NCBI RefSeq assembly: GCF_024519725.1
Contig: NZ_JALJRK010000005.1
Location: forward strand, 62,001 to 126,000
Reading direction: 5' to 3'
DNA: 64,000 nt
Origin: Microvirga sp. Mcv34
GTDB taxonomy: Bacteria > Pseudomonadota > Alphaproteobacteria > Rhizobiales > Beijerinckiaceae
In this document: positions 35,660-44,406 of the stretch, piece after piece
How positions within the stretch are numbered: the stretch's first letter is position 1
Layout: each line of letters starts with the position of its first letter
Translations under genes and position numbers: made by a program
Notes under the pieces: model-generated
Database searches by the model: none
Told to the model about the DNA's origin: nothing
The model's input: the letters and a program-made list of their open reading frames with translations, nothing else

Positions 35660-36397
35660 CTACTGCACGGTGATCTGACCCTTGATCTTCTCGTAGGTGG
35701 CGCGGCGGACCACGCGCTTGTTCACAAGATCCTCGACTGACTTGTACGGACGTCCCCTGACGATGGCGCGTCCGAGTGAGCCGGCGCCTTTCAGGTTGTT
35801 CAGATCCTCGATCGTACTCTTGTTGAGATCGACCCGGTCCGACGCTGCTCCACCCGTCGGCACGGAGGGATCCGCGAGAACCGCCTGCTGCGGCACCGTG
35901 CCCGTCATGTTAATGTCCGTGCGCGGTGCGGGCTGAGGCTTGGAAGGCTCCTTCCTGGCCGCTTGCGATTGCCCGAGGGCGGCCTCGAACTGCTTCAAAA
36001 CGGCAAGGGATTGATCGTGCGATCGCCCTATGGCGACGGTGTCGATAGTGGGTTCCACGATGGATTCGTCCCACTCATCCTCGTCCGCTTCCGGCGGAGG
36101 GGCCGCAGCCACCGGTTTCGCGGGCAACGCAATCGGCGCGGCGGGATCCGCATCGGCCACCTGCAGGGGTGCGGTCCGATCCGGCGGTGCCGGGGGCCTC
36201 GCCTCCACGGTGATGGTCTGCGGCGGTGCTGCGGCGACCATTCCTTCCGCGGCGGGTCCGCTGTCCTGAAACCGCCAGAGGGCGAGCCACCCTCCATTCA
36301 TGAGGCCGACGACGAGCAGAACGCGCATGGCCAGACGGGCCGCGTTGTCGTTCGGTTCGCTGGGCGCTCGGGTTCGAGACAAATCGCCAACGTGCAT
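35660..36397 (-). CDS. Membrane-anchored helix-hairpin-helix protein
   Basis: 245 residues from ATG 36397 (GAGGATCCC upstream). A single N-terminal membrane helix (VLLVVGLMNGGWLALW) is followed by a long Pro/Ala-rich acidic linker (PPPEADEDEWDESIVEPTID) and a C-terminal HhH domain (DLNKSTIEDLNNLKGAGSLG, ending YEKIKGQITVQ). The C-terminal part resembles ComEA-type HhH domains that bind DNA non-specifically, but orientation and role are unclear. Alone, not near competence genes. Confidence 0.8.
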   Translation of the reverse strand: MHVGDLSRTRAPSEPNDNAARLAMRVLLVVGLMNGGWLALWRFQDSGPAAEGMVAAAPPQTITVEARPPAPPDRTAPLQVADADPAAPIALPAKPVAAAPPPEADEDEWDESIVEPTIDTVAIGRSHDQSLAVLKQFEAALGQSQAARKEPSKPQPAPRTDINMTGTVPQQAVLADPSVPTGGAASDRVDLNKSTIEDLNNLKGAGSLGRAIVRGRPYKSVEDLVNKRVVRRATYEKIKGQITVQ

Positions 36398-36579
36398 GGG
36401 ATCCTCGCACATCACATCGATGACGGAACCTTGGAAGGGCTAGAGCTAGACGGGGGATGTGGCGCAGGCGTGGCGAATGGCGCCTGTAAAGTGGCTTCAA
36501 CGGCAATTTCGGATAGGTGTGGACTTTCCGCACGTGATCGGCAGATGTGTAACATCGCCACATTTTTTGAGGCCGAACT

Positions 36580-37515
36580 TCAGATCGGGCGCACCTGCGC
36601 GGGCGCGCCAATAGCGCATTCGAGGGCAGCGCGATCCCATTGCCCCGCATCGGCAGCGGCATCGTAGGTGGTCATGAGGAAATCAAGCAGCAGCGCATCC
36701 GGATCCTTCGCCTGACGCACCGTGTCGTAGGGCAGGATGAACTCGCCGAGCGTCGTCTCGAAGGACGCGCCCGGTGTCACAGTGGCATCGCGAAAGCCCG
36801 GTGGCTCGGGATAGGCATAGGAATAGAAGGCCGGGTGCGGATAGGCATCGTTGCCGGGCCAGAAGCCTGCGCTCGAAACCTCGTGCGAATAGGCCTCGCG
36901 GGTCACATCGTCCGGTAGTCCAGGCACGCCGCCGGGATGCAGCGGCGCGGTCCGCCCGGAAAAACGCGTCACGGCGAGATCGAAACTGCCCCAGAAGAAA
37001 TGCACCGGAGAGGATTTTCCCAGAAACCCGCTGCGGAACAGCTTGAACACGCGGTCCACCTGCATGAGCGCCCGCCAGAAACGATGGGCGGCTTCACGGT
37101 CATAGGATGCATGGACCTGGTCCTCGGAGAAGGGGATGGGATCCGCCACCTCATTCGGCGTTTCGTTTATCACAACTGTAACGCCGATGTCGCTGAGGAT
37201 GGTCAGAAGCCGAGAATGGAACTCCGCGACGCTCTGCGGCTGTAGCGGCAATTCCCGCTCCTCCCCGCTACTCGTACGTACGCGCAGCAAATGAGAGATG
37301 AAGTCGAACTCAATTTCGAGGATCTCATGTCCGACCGGCATGGGCGAGGTGCATAGCCCCCGGGCGGTCACGTAGAGCGGAACGTGCCAGCCGTGATTGA
37401 GCCAGGGAGAGAGGGAAAGCCGGATTTTGCCGACGATCTGCGTCCAGAGCTGGAGGGTCGCCGCCGTGTCGCGCCAGGCGGGATAGGACAGTTCGGGCCA
37501 GGACGCGTCGTGCAT
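36580..37515 (-). CDS. DUF5996-family protein
   Basis: 311 residues. Starts WPELSYPAWRDTAATLQLWT and contains the family hallmarks SPWLNHGWHVPLYVTARGL, KSSPVHFFWGSFDLAVTRFS and AFYSYAYPEPPGF. No signal peptide or membrane helix. Function unknown; widespread in proteobacteria and actinobacteria. Confidence 0.88.
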   Translation of the reverse strand: MHDASWPELSYPAWRDTAATLQLWTQIVGKIRLSLSPWLNHGWHVPLYVTARGLCTSPMPVGHEILEIEFDFISHLLRVRTSSGEERELPLQPQSVAEFHSRLLTILSDIGVTVVINETPNEVADPIPFSEDQVHASYDREAAHRFWRALMQVDRVFKLFRSGFLGKSSPVHFFWGSFDLAVTRFSGRTAPLHPGGVPGLPDDVTREAYSHEVSSAGFWPGNDAYPHPAFYSYAYPEPPGFRDATVTPGASFETTLGEFILPYDTVRQAKDPDALLLDFLMTTYDAAADAGQWDRAALECAIGAPAQVRPI

Positions 37516-37680
37516 CGCATGCCTCCGTGAGGAACGGATCTCATGTCGAGTAGATCATCGTTCAGGCTAGGCAGCAAGGCTACCTGAAGCGGGAGAGCAT
37601 CACAGATGCGCGTCGACGGGATTTCCTATCGGAGCGGCCGGCAACCGGATGGAATGACGGCCGCTCCGAGGATTGTTCGA

Positions 37681-37959
37681 TCACGCGGCCGGGCGCATGC
37701 TGGCTGCGATGTCGGTCGGAATCTCGATATCGACTTCCAGGGTCGACACGGAGGCGCCGCGGTCCATCTTGATCTGCACGTTGTCCTGCGGCACCGCCAT
37801 GTGCTTTGCGATCACGGCCATGATCTCCTCGCGCAGGATCGCCACGAGATCGGATTCGCCGCCTCCGACGATGGTGCGCTCATGGGCGAGCAGGACCTGA
37901 AGCCGCTCGCGAGCGACGGGCGCAGAGGTGTTGCGCTTGAAGAAACTGAACAGGCTCAT
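37681..37959 (-). CDS. minE: Cell division topological factor MinE
   Basis: 92 residues. N-terminal amphipathic [20 protein letters not shown], anti-MinCD helix region ([20 protein letters not shown]) and C-terminal dimerisation part ([20 protein letters not shown]). Overlaps minD by 4 nt (ATGA). It drives MinD off the membrane to produce pole-to-pole oscillation. Confidence 0.96.
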   Translation of the reverse strand: MSLFSFFKRNTSAPVARERLQVLLAHERTIVGGGESDLVAILREEIMAVIAKHMAVPQDNVQIKMDRGASVSTLEVDIEIPTDIAASMRPAA

Positions 37960-38765
37960 GCGGCCCTCCGTGAGAAGAGTTTGCTGAAGAGACCGCGCTG
38001 CTTCTGCACTTCGACGACGGTCTCACCCTGGAGCTTGCGCACCGCATCGAGGTAAGCGCGGGCCGGCGCGGAGTTCGGGCTGCCGAGCGTCACCGGCGCG
38101 CCGAGGTTGGACGAGCGCAGCACCTCGGTGCTTTCGGGGATGATGGCGAGCAGCGGAATCGAGAGGATTTCCAGCACATCCTCGACCTTGAGGATCTCGC
38201 CGCGCTGCGCGCGGGCATTGTCATAGCGCGTGAGCAGAAGATGTTTCTCCACCTGCTCGCCCTTCTCCGCCTTCTCGGTCTTGGAATCGAGGAGGCCGAT
38301 GATGCGGTCGGAATCGCGGATGGAGGAGACTTCCGGGTTGGTCACGACGACGGCGACATCCGCATGGCGCATGGCGAGAGTCGCGCCGCGCTCGATGCCG
38401 GCCGGGCTGTCGCAGATGATCCAGTCGAACTTCTCGCGAAGCCCGTTGATGACGCGCTCGACGCCCTCCTCGCTGAGGTTGTCCTTGTCGCGGGTCTGCG
38501 AGGCGGGCAGCAGGGACAGGGTCTCGATGCGCTTATCGCGTATGAGCGCCTGCTCGAGCTTTGCGTCTCCCTTGATCACGTTGATGAGATCAAACACCAC
38601 GCGGCGCTCGGCGCCCATGATCAGGTCGAGATTGCGCAGGCCCACGTCGAAATCGACAACGGCCACCTTCTTGCCGCTTTGCGCCAGCGCCGCGCCAAGC
38701 GCGGCCGTGGAAGTCGTCTTTCCGACACCGCCCTTGCCCGATGTCACGACCAGTACTTTCGCCAT
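37956..38765 (-). CDS. minD: Septum site-determining ATPase MinD
   Basis: 269 residues from ATG 38765 ([20 protein letters not shown]), deviant Walker A KGGVGKTT. Switch regions [16 protein letters not shown] and [15 protein letters not shown]. The C-terminal amphipathic membrane-targeting helix [13 protein letters not shown] is intact. minC, usually just upstream in alphaproteobacteria, is not found before minD; 351 bp of non-coding sequence lies there instead. Confidence 0.97.
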   Translation of the reverse strand: MAKVLVVTSGKGGVGKTTSTAALGAALAQSGKKVAVVDFDVGLRNLDLIMGAERRVVFDLINVIKGDAKLEQALIRDKRIETLSLLPASQTRDKDNLSEEGVERVINGLREKFDWIICDSPAGIERGATLAMRHADVAVVVTNPEVSSIRDSDRIIGLLDSKTEKAEKGEQVEKHLLLTRYDNARAQRGEILKVEDVLEILSIPLLAIIPESTEVLRSSNLGAPVTLGSPNSAPARAYLDAVRKLQGETVVEVQKQRGLFSKLFSRRAA

Positions 38766-39116
38766 CCTTGGTTCTCCTCGCCTACAAAACTGCTCCTGCG
38801 ACGTCACCACCATCAGGTTCCCCGGAGGACCGCAGAACATGGTCGGAGAGCGGAGGCGGATCAGGCTGTCGCGTATTTATTACGCTACGTAATGCATCTT
38901 ATTCGACGCCAGTTATGGTTACCGGGCGGTTAACATTTCCGGTTTCAACAAAGTTTTTTGTTGAAAAAACAAGAGTTTCTACGATCGTGGACATTGAGAG
39001 GAATGCTGTCCTCCTGCCGGAATCAAAGCGTGAGCCATTGACCTTGGACTCCGGCGTCCCATTGACCTTCAGCTGGGAATCCCTAGCCTTGGATCAATAC
39101 GACCGGAGGTCTTCCG
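38766..39116. other. Divergent intergenic region with AT-rich hairpin
   Basis: Separates minD (leftward) from the sulfonate/nitrate-type ABC operon (rightward). It is AT-rich around 38875-38990 and includes a perfect inverted repeat (listed separately). It should hold promoters for both directions. I looked for minC-like coding sequence on the minus strand and saw none. A ribosome site GGAGG lies just before 39117. Confidence 0.5.
38943..38966. repeat. Perfect 10-bp inverted repeat, loop of 4
   Basis: TTTCAACAAA at 38943-38952 and TTTGTTGAAA at 38957-38966 with GTTT between. It is not followed by a T-run in either direction, so it looks more like a protein-binding site or a 5' leader hairpin than a terminator. 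It lies 177 bp before minD and 150 bp before the ABC operon. Confidence 0.6.
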
Positions 39117-40091
39117 ATGCGGCATGGATGGCGGATCATTCTCCTATCGGCGGTGGCGCTCGTCGCGGCAAATGACTCGACGCGGGCTCAGCAGGCCACA
39201 ACGGTTCGGGTCGGACATTTCCCCAACATCACCCATGTCCAGGCCTTGGTGGCCCGCGCCTTCGAGCGCCAAGGACGCAATTGGTTTGCGGAGCGGCTCG
39301 GGCCCGGCGTGAAGGTCGAGTGGTATGTTTACAATGCCGGCCCCAGCGCCATGGAGGCGATCTTCGCCAAGTCTCTCGATTTGACCTATGTGGGCCCCAA
39401 TCCCGCGCTCAATGCCTATGCCCGCTCCCGCGGCGCCGAGGTCAGGGTGATCGCCGGTGCGGTCAATGGAGGCTCGGCTCTCGTCGTGCAGGGGGATTCC
39501 ACCCTGACCAAGCCGACCGATTTCAAGAGCAAGCGGATCGCCACCCCGCAATTCGGCAATACGCAGGACGTGGCAGCCAGGGCCTGGCTCGTCGCGGGCG
39601 GATTGCGCATCACGCAGACCGGCGGCGATGCCCATGTTGTTCCCACCAGCAACCCGGATCAGCTCTCCCTCTTCCAGAGCAAGCAACTCGATGCGGTGTG
39701 GACCGTGGAGCCCTGGGTGTCGCGGCTCGAATCCGAGGCAGGAGGCAAGATCCTCGTGGAAGAGAAGGACGCCATCACCACGATCCTCGTCTCCAGCGCC
39801 GACTTCCTGGCGAAAAACCGTGATCTCGCCAAGCGCTTCGTCGAGGCACATCGCGAACTCACCGACTGGATCCGGAAGCACCCGGACGAGGCCCAGCGCA
39901 TGGCCCGCGACGAGTTGAAAGCATCCTTCCGTCTCGATATGTCGCCGGAGCTCGTCGCCCGGGCCTGGAGCCGCATGGAGATTACGCCGGATACGTCGCG
40001 CGAGGCGTTCCAGTCCTTCGTGACCAGCGCCCAAAAGGTCGGCTTCCTGCGCGACACGCCCGACCTGTCCGGTCTGATCGAGGCGCCTTGA
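39117..40091 (+). CDS. Nitrate/sulfonate/taurine-type ABC transporter substrate-binding protein
   Basis: 324 residues. A short signal peptide (MRHGWRIILLSAVALVAAN) is followed by TTVRVGHFPNITHVQALVAR and the NMT1/THI5-like core (VEWYVYNAGPSAMEAIFAKS; LDLTYVGPNPALNAYARSRG). GGAGG is 7 nt before ATG. Ligand uncertain: aliphatic sulfonate, nitrate or taurine are typical. No sulfonate monooxygenase gene is adjacent. Its stop overlaps the ATPase start by one base. Confidence 0.9.
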   Translation: MRHGWRIILLSAVALVAANDSTRAQQATTVRVGHFPNITHVQALVARAFERQGRNWFAERLGPGVKVEWYVYNAGPSAMEAIFAKSLDLTYVGPNPALNAYARSRGAEVRVIAGAVNGGSALVVQGDSTLTKPTDFKSKRIATPQFGNTQDVAARAWLVAGGLRITQTGGDAHVVPTSNPDQLSLFQSKQLDAVWTVEPWVSRLESEAGGKILVEEKDAITTILVSSADFLAKNRDLAKRFVEAHRELTDWIRKHPDEAQRMARDELKASFRLDMSPELVARAWSRMEITPDTSREAFQSFVTSAQKVGFLRDTPDLSGLIEAP

Positions 40092-40897
40092 TGGAGACAC
40101 TCGACACGACTGCCATGACTGGACGACCGGCCAAGCTGATCATCGACGGTGTTTCCAAGCGCTTCATCTCGTCACGAGCCGTGGTTCAGGCTCTCGACAA
40201 TGTCTCGTTGACGATCGCCGACGGCGAATTCGTCTGCCTCGTCGGGCCGAGCGGATGCGGCAAGTCCACGCTTCTCGACATCATCGCCGGCCTCACCAAA
40301 CCGGATTCGGGGCATGTGCTCGCCGACGGGAAGACCGTGGAAGGACCGGGGCGCGAGCGCCTCGTCATGTTTCAGGAATCCGCCCTATTTCCCTGGCTCG
40401 ACGCCTTCGGCAACGTGATGTTCGGGCTCAAGTTGCGCCCCGATCTCACCAATGCGCAGCGCAAGGAGATCGCTCATCACTTCCTGAGCCTTGTCGGTCT
40501 CAGTAAATTCGAGCATGCGCAGGTGCATGAACTTTCGGGCGGCATGAAGCAGCGCGTCGCATTGGCGCGCGCGCTGGCGCCGGATCCTCAGGTTCTGCTG
40601 ATGGACGAGCCCTTCGGCGCGCTCGATGCCATGACGCGCGACCAGCTCTACGACGATATCCAGCAGATCTGGATGGAAAGCCGCAAGACCATCGTGTTCG
40701 TCACGCATAATGTGCGCGAAGCCGTGTGCCTCGGGGACCGCGTCGTCCTCATGTCGCCCTCGCCCGGTCGCATCCAGCAGATCTTCGACATCCCGCTGCC
40801 GCGCCCACGCGACATCAACAGCCCGGAACTCGCCGGCTATTCATCGAAGATCGCCGCAACCCTCAAAGGCACCCTGACGGAGGCATTCTCGGAATGA
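40091..40897 (+). CDS. ABC transporter ATP-binding protein, SsuB/TauB/NrtD type
   Basis: 268 residues. Walker A GPSGCGKSTLLDIIAGL, Q-loop MFQESALFPWLDAFGNV, signature LSGGMKQRVALARALAPDPQ, Walker B VLLMDEPFGALD, H-loop FVTHNVREAV. Start ATG 40091 overlaps the binding-protein stop (TGATG), and the stop overlaps the permease start (ATGA). Confidence 0.95.
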   Translation: METLDTTAMTGRPAKLIIDGVSKRFISSRAVVQALDNVSLTIADGEFVCLVGPSGCGKSTLLDIIAGLTKPDSGHVLADGKTVEGPGRERLVMFQESALFPWLDAFGNVMFGLKLRPDLTNAQRKEIAHHFLSLVGLSKFEHAQVHELSGGMKQRVALARALAPDPQVLLMDEPFGALDAMTRDQLYDDIQQIWMESRKTIVFVTHNVREAVCLGDRVVLMSPSPGRIQQIFDIPLPRPRDINSPELAGYSSKIAATLKGTLTEAFSE

Positions 40898-41667
40898 AGC
40901 GTCTCGCCTCCGCTCTTCTGTTCTTCGCGCTCCTCATCGCGCTGTGGGAGCTTGCCGTGCGCACCGGCCGCTGGTCCGTGGTGCTGCTTCCCTCGCCCAT
41001 CTTCGTCGGCGAATATATCTGGGGAGCGATGCTCGACGGCACTCTCGAGGAAGCAACCTGGGTGACGCTCAAGCGGCTCCTCGTCGGTTACGCGGCCGGC
41101 GTCCTCATCGGCCTGCCGCTCGGCCTTCTGACCAGCACGTCGCAGATCTTCGAGGACACGCTCGGATCCCTGGCTCTGGGCTTCCAGACGCTGCCCAGCG
41201 TGTGCTGGGTCCCACTGGCGCTGGTCTGGTTCGGGCAGACAGAGGGCGCGATGCTGTTCGTGGTGATCATGGGCACCGTCTGGTCCGTCATCATCGCGAC
41301 GGATCACGGCGCGCGCAACATTCCGCCCATCTATGCGCGCGCGGCGCGAACCATGGGGTCGGAGGGGTTCCACAAATGGACTCGGGTGATCCTGCCCGCG
41401 TCACTTCCCTTTCTCGTCAGCGGCATGAAGCAAGGCTGGGCCTTCGCCTGGCGCTCGCTGATGGCGGCCGAGATCTATGTGACGATCCTCACCGGCTTCG
41501 GCCTCGGGCATCTCCTGCATTACGGGCGTGAATTGAATGCCATGGATCAGGTGATCGGCATCATGATCGTCATCGTGGCGATCGGACTCCTCGTCGATCG
41601 GCTTCTCTTCTCGCCCTGGGAGCGCTTTCTGCATCGCCGCTGGGGCACGAATGTAAGGGGAACATAG
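40894..41667 (+). CDS. ABC transporter permease, SsuC/TauC/NrtB type
   Basis: 257 residues starting MKRLASALLFFALLIALWEL at the ATGA overlap with the ATPase gene. About six membrane segments, coupling loop RAARTMGSEGFHKWTRVILP. Completes a three-gene importer for an oxyanion or organosulfonate. Confidence 0.95.
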   Translation: MKRLASALLFFALLIALWELAVRTGRWSVVLLPSPIFVGEYIWGAMLDGTLEEATWVTLKRLLVGYAAGVLIGLPLGLLTSTSQIFEDTLGSLALGFQTLPSVCWVPLALVWFGQTEGAMLFVVIMGTVWSVIIATDHGARNIPPIYARAARTMGSEGFHKWTRVILPASLPFLVSGMKQGWAFAWRSLMAAEIYVTILTGFGLGHLLHYGRELNAMDQVIGIMIVIVAIGLLVDRLLFSPWERFLHRRWGTNVRGT

Positions 41668-41758
41668 CTGAACTGCATCGCATGCCCTTGGCGTCATGCT
41701 CCTGTGAAACATTTCCCCCTCCCTGTCGTTGGAAACCGAACGTCCGGAGGAGTGAGAC

Positions 41759-44245
41759 ATGCCAGGTATGAGGCGAAGCCCTGTTCTCATGATAGCCGCC
41801 GTTCTCGCTCTTCTGATCGGCGCGGCTCTCGCTGTCGGCGGTGTGTGGCTGATCACGCTCGGCGGTTCCTGGTACTATGTGATCGCGGCCGCAGGCTTCC
41901 TGCTCACGGGAGGCCTGCTTCTCGCCCAAAGGCCTACAGCCCTGTGGGTCTATGCGCTCGTCGTCGCCGGCACGCTCGGCTGGGCCCTGTGGGAATCCGG
42001 CCTGCACTGGTGGCCCCTCGCGGCGCGTGGCGACGTGGTGTTCCTGGTCGGTCTGCTGCTGCTCACACCCTGGGTGACGCGCAGCCTCTACGACCGGGCG
42101 TCCGTTTCGGTATCGGATCGGGACGCAGAGGTGCGGCGCGTTTCCGCCTTTCGGGGTGCGGGATGGCCGCTCACGGCAGTGCTGGCCGTCGCACTTGCTG
42201 TGGCCGTGGCCTCATGGTTCACCGATCCGACACGGATCGAAGGGACCGCCCCGGGACCGCGGGCGGAGGTGCCCGACGATGCGCTCGGCGTCCCGCCCGG
42301 CGAATGGCACGCCTATGGGCGCACGGCTTACGGACAGCGCTACTCCCCGCTCAACCAGATCACGCCCGCGAACGTGGCAAACCTGCAGGAGGCCTGGACC
42401 TATCGCACCGGCGACGTCCGGGGACGCCCCGGGGATCCGGAGGAGACCACCTTCCAGGTCACGCCGCTCAAGTTCGGTAACCGGCTGTTCCTGTGCACAC
42501 CGCATCAATCGATCATCGCCCTCGATGACACGACAGGCAAGGAAGTCTGGCGCTACGACCCCAAGGTGCGTGGCGAACTCGCCCTTCAGCATCTGACATG
42601 TCGCGGCCTCTCCTATTATCGCGGCAATGGTTCGGCCGTATCGGCTCCGGCGTCCGCGCCTGCCACTGGCACCTCCGTTCCCGACCTGCCGGTGGCGGCT
42701 AATGAGCGGAAGACGATCGATAATTGCCCGACCAAACTGTTCATGCCCACTGCCGACGGGCGCCTGATCGCCCTCAACCCCGAAAACGGCGACGTCTGCG
42801 CCGCTTTCGGAGGCGGCACGGGCCAGATCAATCTTTGGGCCAACATGCCCAACGTGAACCCGGGCGCCTACTACTCGACCTCGCCGCCGGCCATCGCGCG
42901 CAATCTCATCATCGTCGGCGGCACGGTACTCGACAACGTGTCGACCAGTGAGCAGTCCGGTGTTATCCGCGCCTTCGACGTGAATACCGGCGCGCTGGTG
43001 TGGAATTGGGATTCGGGCAGGCCGGACGTGACCACGCCGCTCGCCCCCGGCGAGACATACGTGCCGAACTCGCCCAATTCCTGGTCGATCTCCAGCGTCG
43101 ACGAGGCCCTGGGGCTCATCTACATCCCGCTCGGAAACCAGCCGCCGGATCAATGGGGAGGCCGTCGCAGCGCCAATGTGGACCGCTTCTCCTCCTCCGT
43201 CGTGGCGCTCGACATCACGACCGGACAGCTGCGCTGGGTCTTCCAGACCGTGCATCACGACCTGTGGGATTACGATGTTCCCTCGCAGCCGAGCCTGATC
43301 GACCTGACCATCGGGGGGCAGACCGTACCGGCCCTCGTGCAGCCGACCAAGCAGGGCGAACTCTATGTGCTCGATCGGCGGACGGGCCAACCCGTCCTGC
43401 CGGTGACGGAAAAGCCCGCCCCGCAGGGGGCCGCGCCCGGCGACCGCACCGCGCCGACGCAACCTGTTTCCGCCCTCTCCTACGACCCGCCTCCGCTTTC
43501 CGAACGCGACATGTGGGGTGCGACGCTGTTCGACCAGCTCGCCTGCCGCATCGCGTTCAAGAAGCTGCGCTACGAGGGCCGCTACACGCCGCCCTCGCTT
43601 CAGGGCAGCCTGATATATCCGGGCAATTTCGGCGTATTCAACTGGGGCAGCATCGCGGTCGATCCGGAGCGGCAGATCGCCTTCACCACGCCAACTTATC
43701 TCGCCTTCGTGTCGCAACTGGTGCCTCGCCAGGACAACAAGACACTCTACGTGCAAGGCGAGAACCGGCCCGAGGGCAGCCTGCCGGCGCTGAATGAGAA
43801 TTTCGGAGCGCCGTTCGCCGTGAAGCTCTCCGCCTTCACATCCGTGCTCGGCATTCCCTGCCAGGCCCCGCCCTGGGGCTACGTGGCGGCGGCCGATCTC
43901 ACCACGGGCAAGATTCTCTGGAAGCACAAGAACGGCACGGTGCGCGACGCGTCACCGCTCCCGCTGCCCTTCCCGATGGGTGTGCCCAATCTCGGCGGTC
44001 CGATCATGACAGCAAGCGGCGTCGCCTTCCTGTCAGGCACCATCGATTATTTCGTGCGCGGCTATGACGTATCGAACGGCAAGCAGCTCTGGGAATCCCG
44101 GCTTCCGGCGGGCGGACAGGCCACGCCGATGACCTATACGGGATCGGATGGGCGGCAATACCTGCTCGTGGTCGCGGGCGGCCATGGGTCGCTGGGCACC
44201 AAGGCGGGCGATTACGTGATCGCCTATGCCCTGCCGAAGACCTGA
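41759..44245 (+). CDS. Membrane-bound PQQ-dependent dehydrogenase (glucose/quinate/shikimate type)
   Basis: 828 residues. The first 150 hold about five membrane helices (VLMIAAVLALLIGAALAVGG and on), as in Gcd/QuiA. The rest is an eight-bladed propeller starting GEWHAYGRTAYGQRYSPLNQ, with PQQ/W-motif pieces such as DDTTGKEVWRYDPK, QTVHHDLWDYDVPSQPSLID and LGGPIMTASGVAFLSGTIDY. It oxidises a sugar or cyclic polyol in the periplasm and passes electrons to ubiquinone. GGAGG is 8 nt upstream of the start. No pqq genes nearby. Glucose dehydrogenase is most likely, but quinate/shikimate is possible. Confidence 0.93.
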   Translation: MPGMRRSPVLMIAAVLALLIGAALAVGGVWLITLGGSWYYVIAAAGFLLTGGLLLAQRPTALWVYALVVAGTLGWALWESGLHWWPLAARGDVVFLVGLLLLTPWVTRSLYDRASVSVSDRDAEVRRVSAFRGAGWPLTAVLAVALAVAVASWFTDPTRIEGTAPGPRAEVPDDALGVPPGEWHAYGRTAYGQRYSPLNQITPANVANLQEAWTYRTGDVRGRPGDPEETTFQVTPLKFGNRLFLCTPHQSIIALDDTTGKEVWRYDPKVRGELALQHLTCRGLSYYRGNGSAVSAPASAPATGTSVPDLPVAANERKTIDNCPTKLFMPTADGRLIALNPENGDVCAAFGGGTGQINLWANMPNVNPGAYYSTSPPAIARNLIIVGGTVLDNVSTSEQSGVIRAFDVNTGALVWNWDSGRPDVTTPLAPGETYVPNSPNSWSISSVDEALGLIYIPLGNQPPDQWGGRRSANVDRFSSSVVALDITTGQLRWVFQTVHHDLWDYDVPSQPSLIDLTIGGQTVPALVQPTKQGELYVLDRRTGQPVLPVTEKPAPQGAAPGDRTAPTQPVSALSYDPPPLSERDMWGATLFDQLACRIAFKKLRYEGRYTPPSLQGSLIYPGNFGVFNWGSIAVDPERQIAFTTPTYLAFVSQLVPRQDNKTLYVQGENRPEGSLPALNENFGAPFAVKLSAFTSVLGIPCQAPPWGYVAAADLTTGKILWKHKNGTVRDASPLPLPFPMGVPNLGGPIMTASGVAFLSGTIDYFVRGYDVSNGKQLWESRLPAGGQATPMTYTGSDGRQYLLVVAGGHGSLGTKAGDYVIAYALPKT

Positions 44246-44330
44246 CGGAGCCTCTCCGCTCGACAAGCCCTTACGCAGTATCATTATCGGGAGGCCCTCA
44301 GCGGAGGGGAATGAGCCCCTAAACGCCAAG

Positions 44331-44359
44331 ACCGTCCCCGGATCGTGTCCGGGGACGGT
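44331..44359. repeat. Intergenic GC palindrome (12-bp stem), possible bidirectional terminator
   Basis: ACCGTCCCCGGA at 44331-44342 and TCCGGGGACGGT at 44348-44359, loop TCGTG. It lies between two convergent genes. Core CCCCGGA/TCCGGGG also occurs in the palindrome at 46698-46738, so it may belong to a dispersed REP-like family in this genome. The tail TCTGCCTTTTGG is weakly T-rich on the plus strand. Confidence 0.6.
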
Positions 44360-44406
44360 TCTGCCTTTTGGTCCCAAGACCGGCACCTGGTCTTGCGCTC
44401 GATGCC

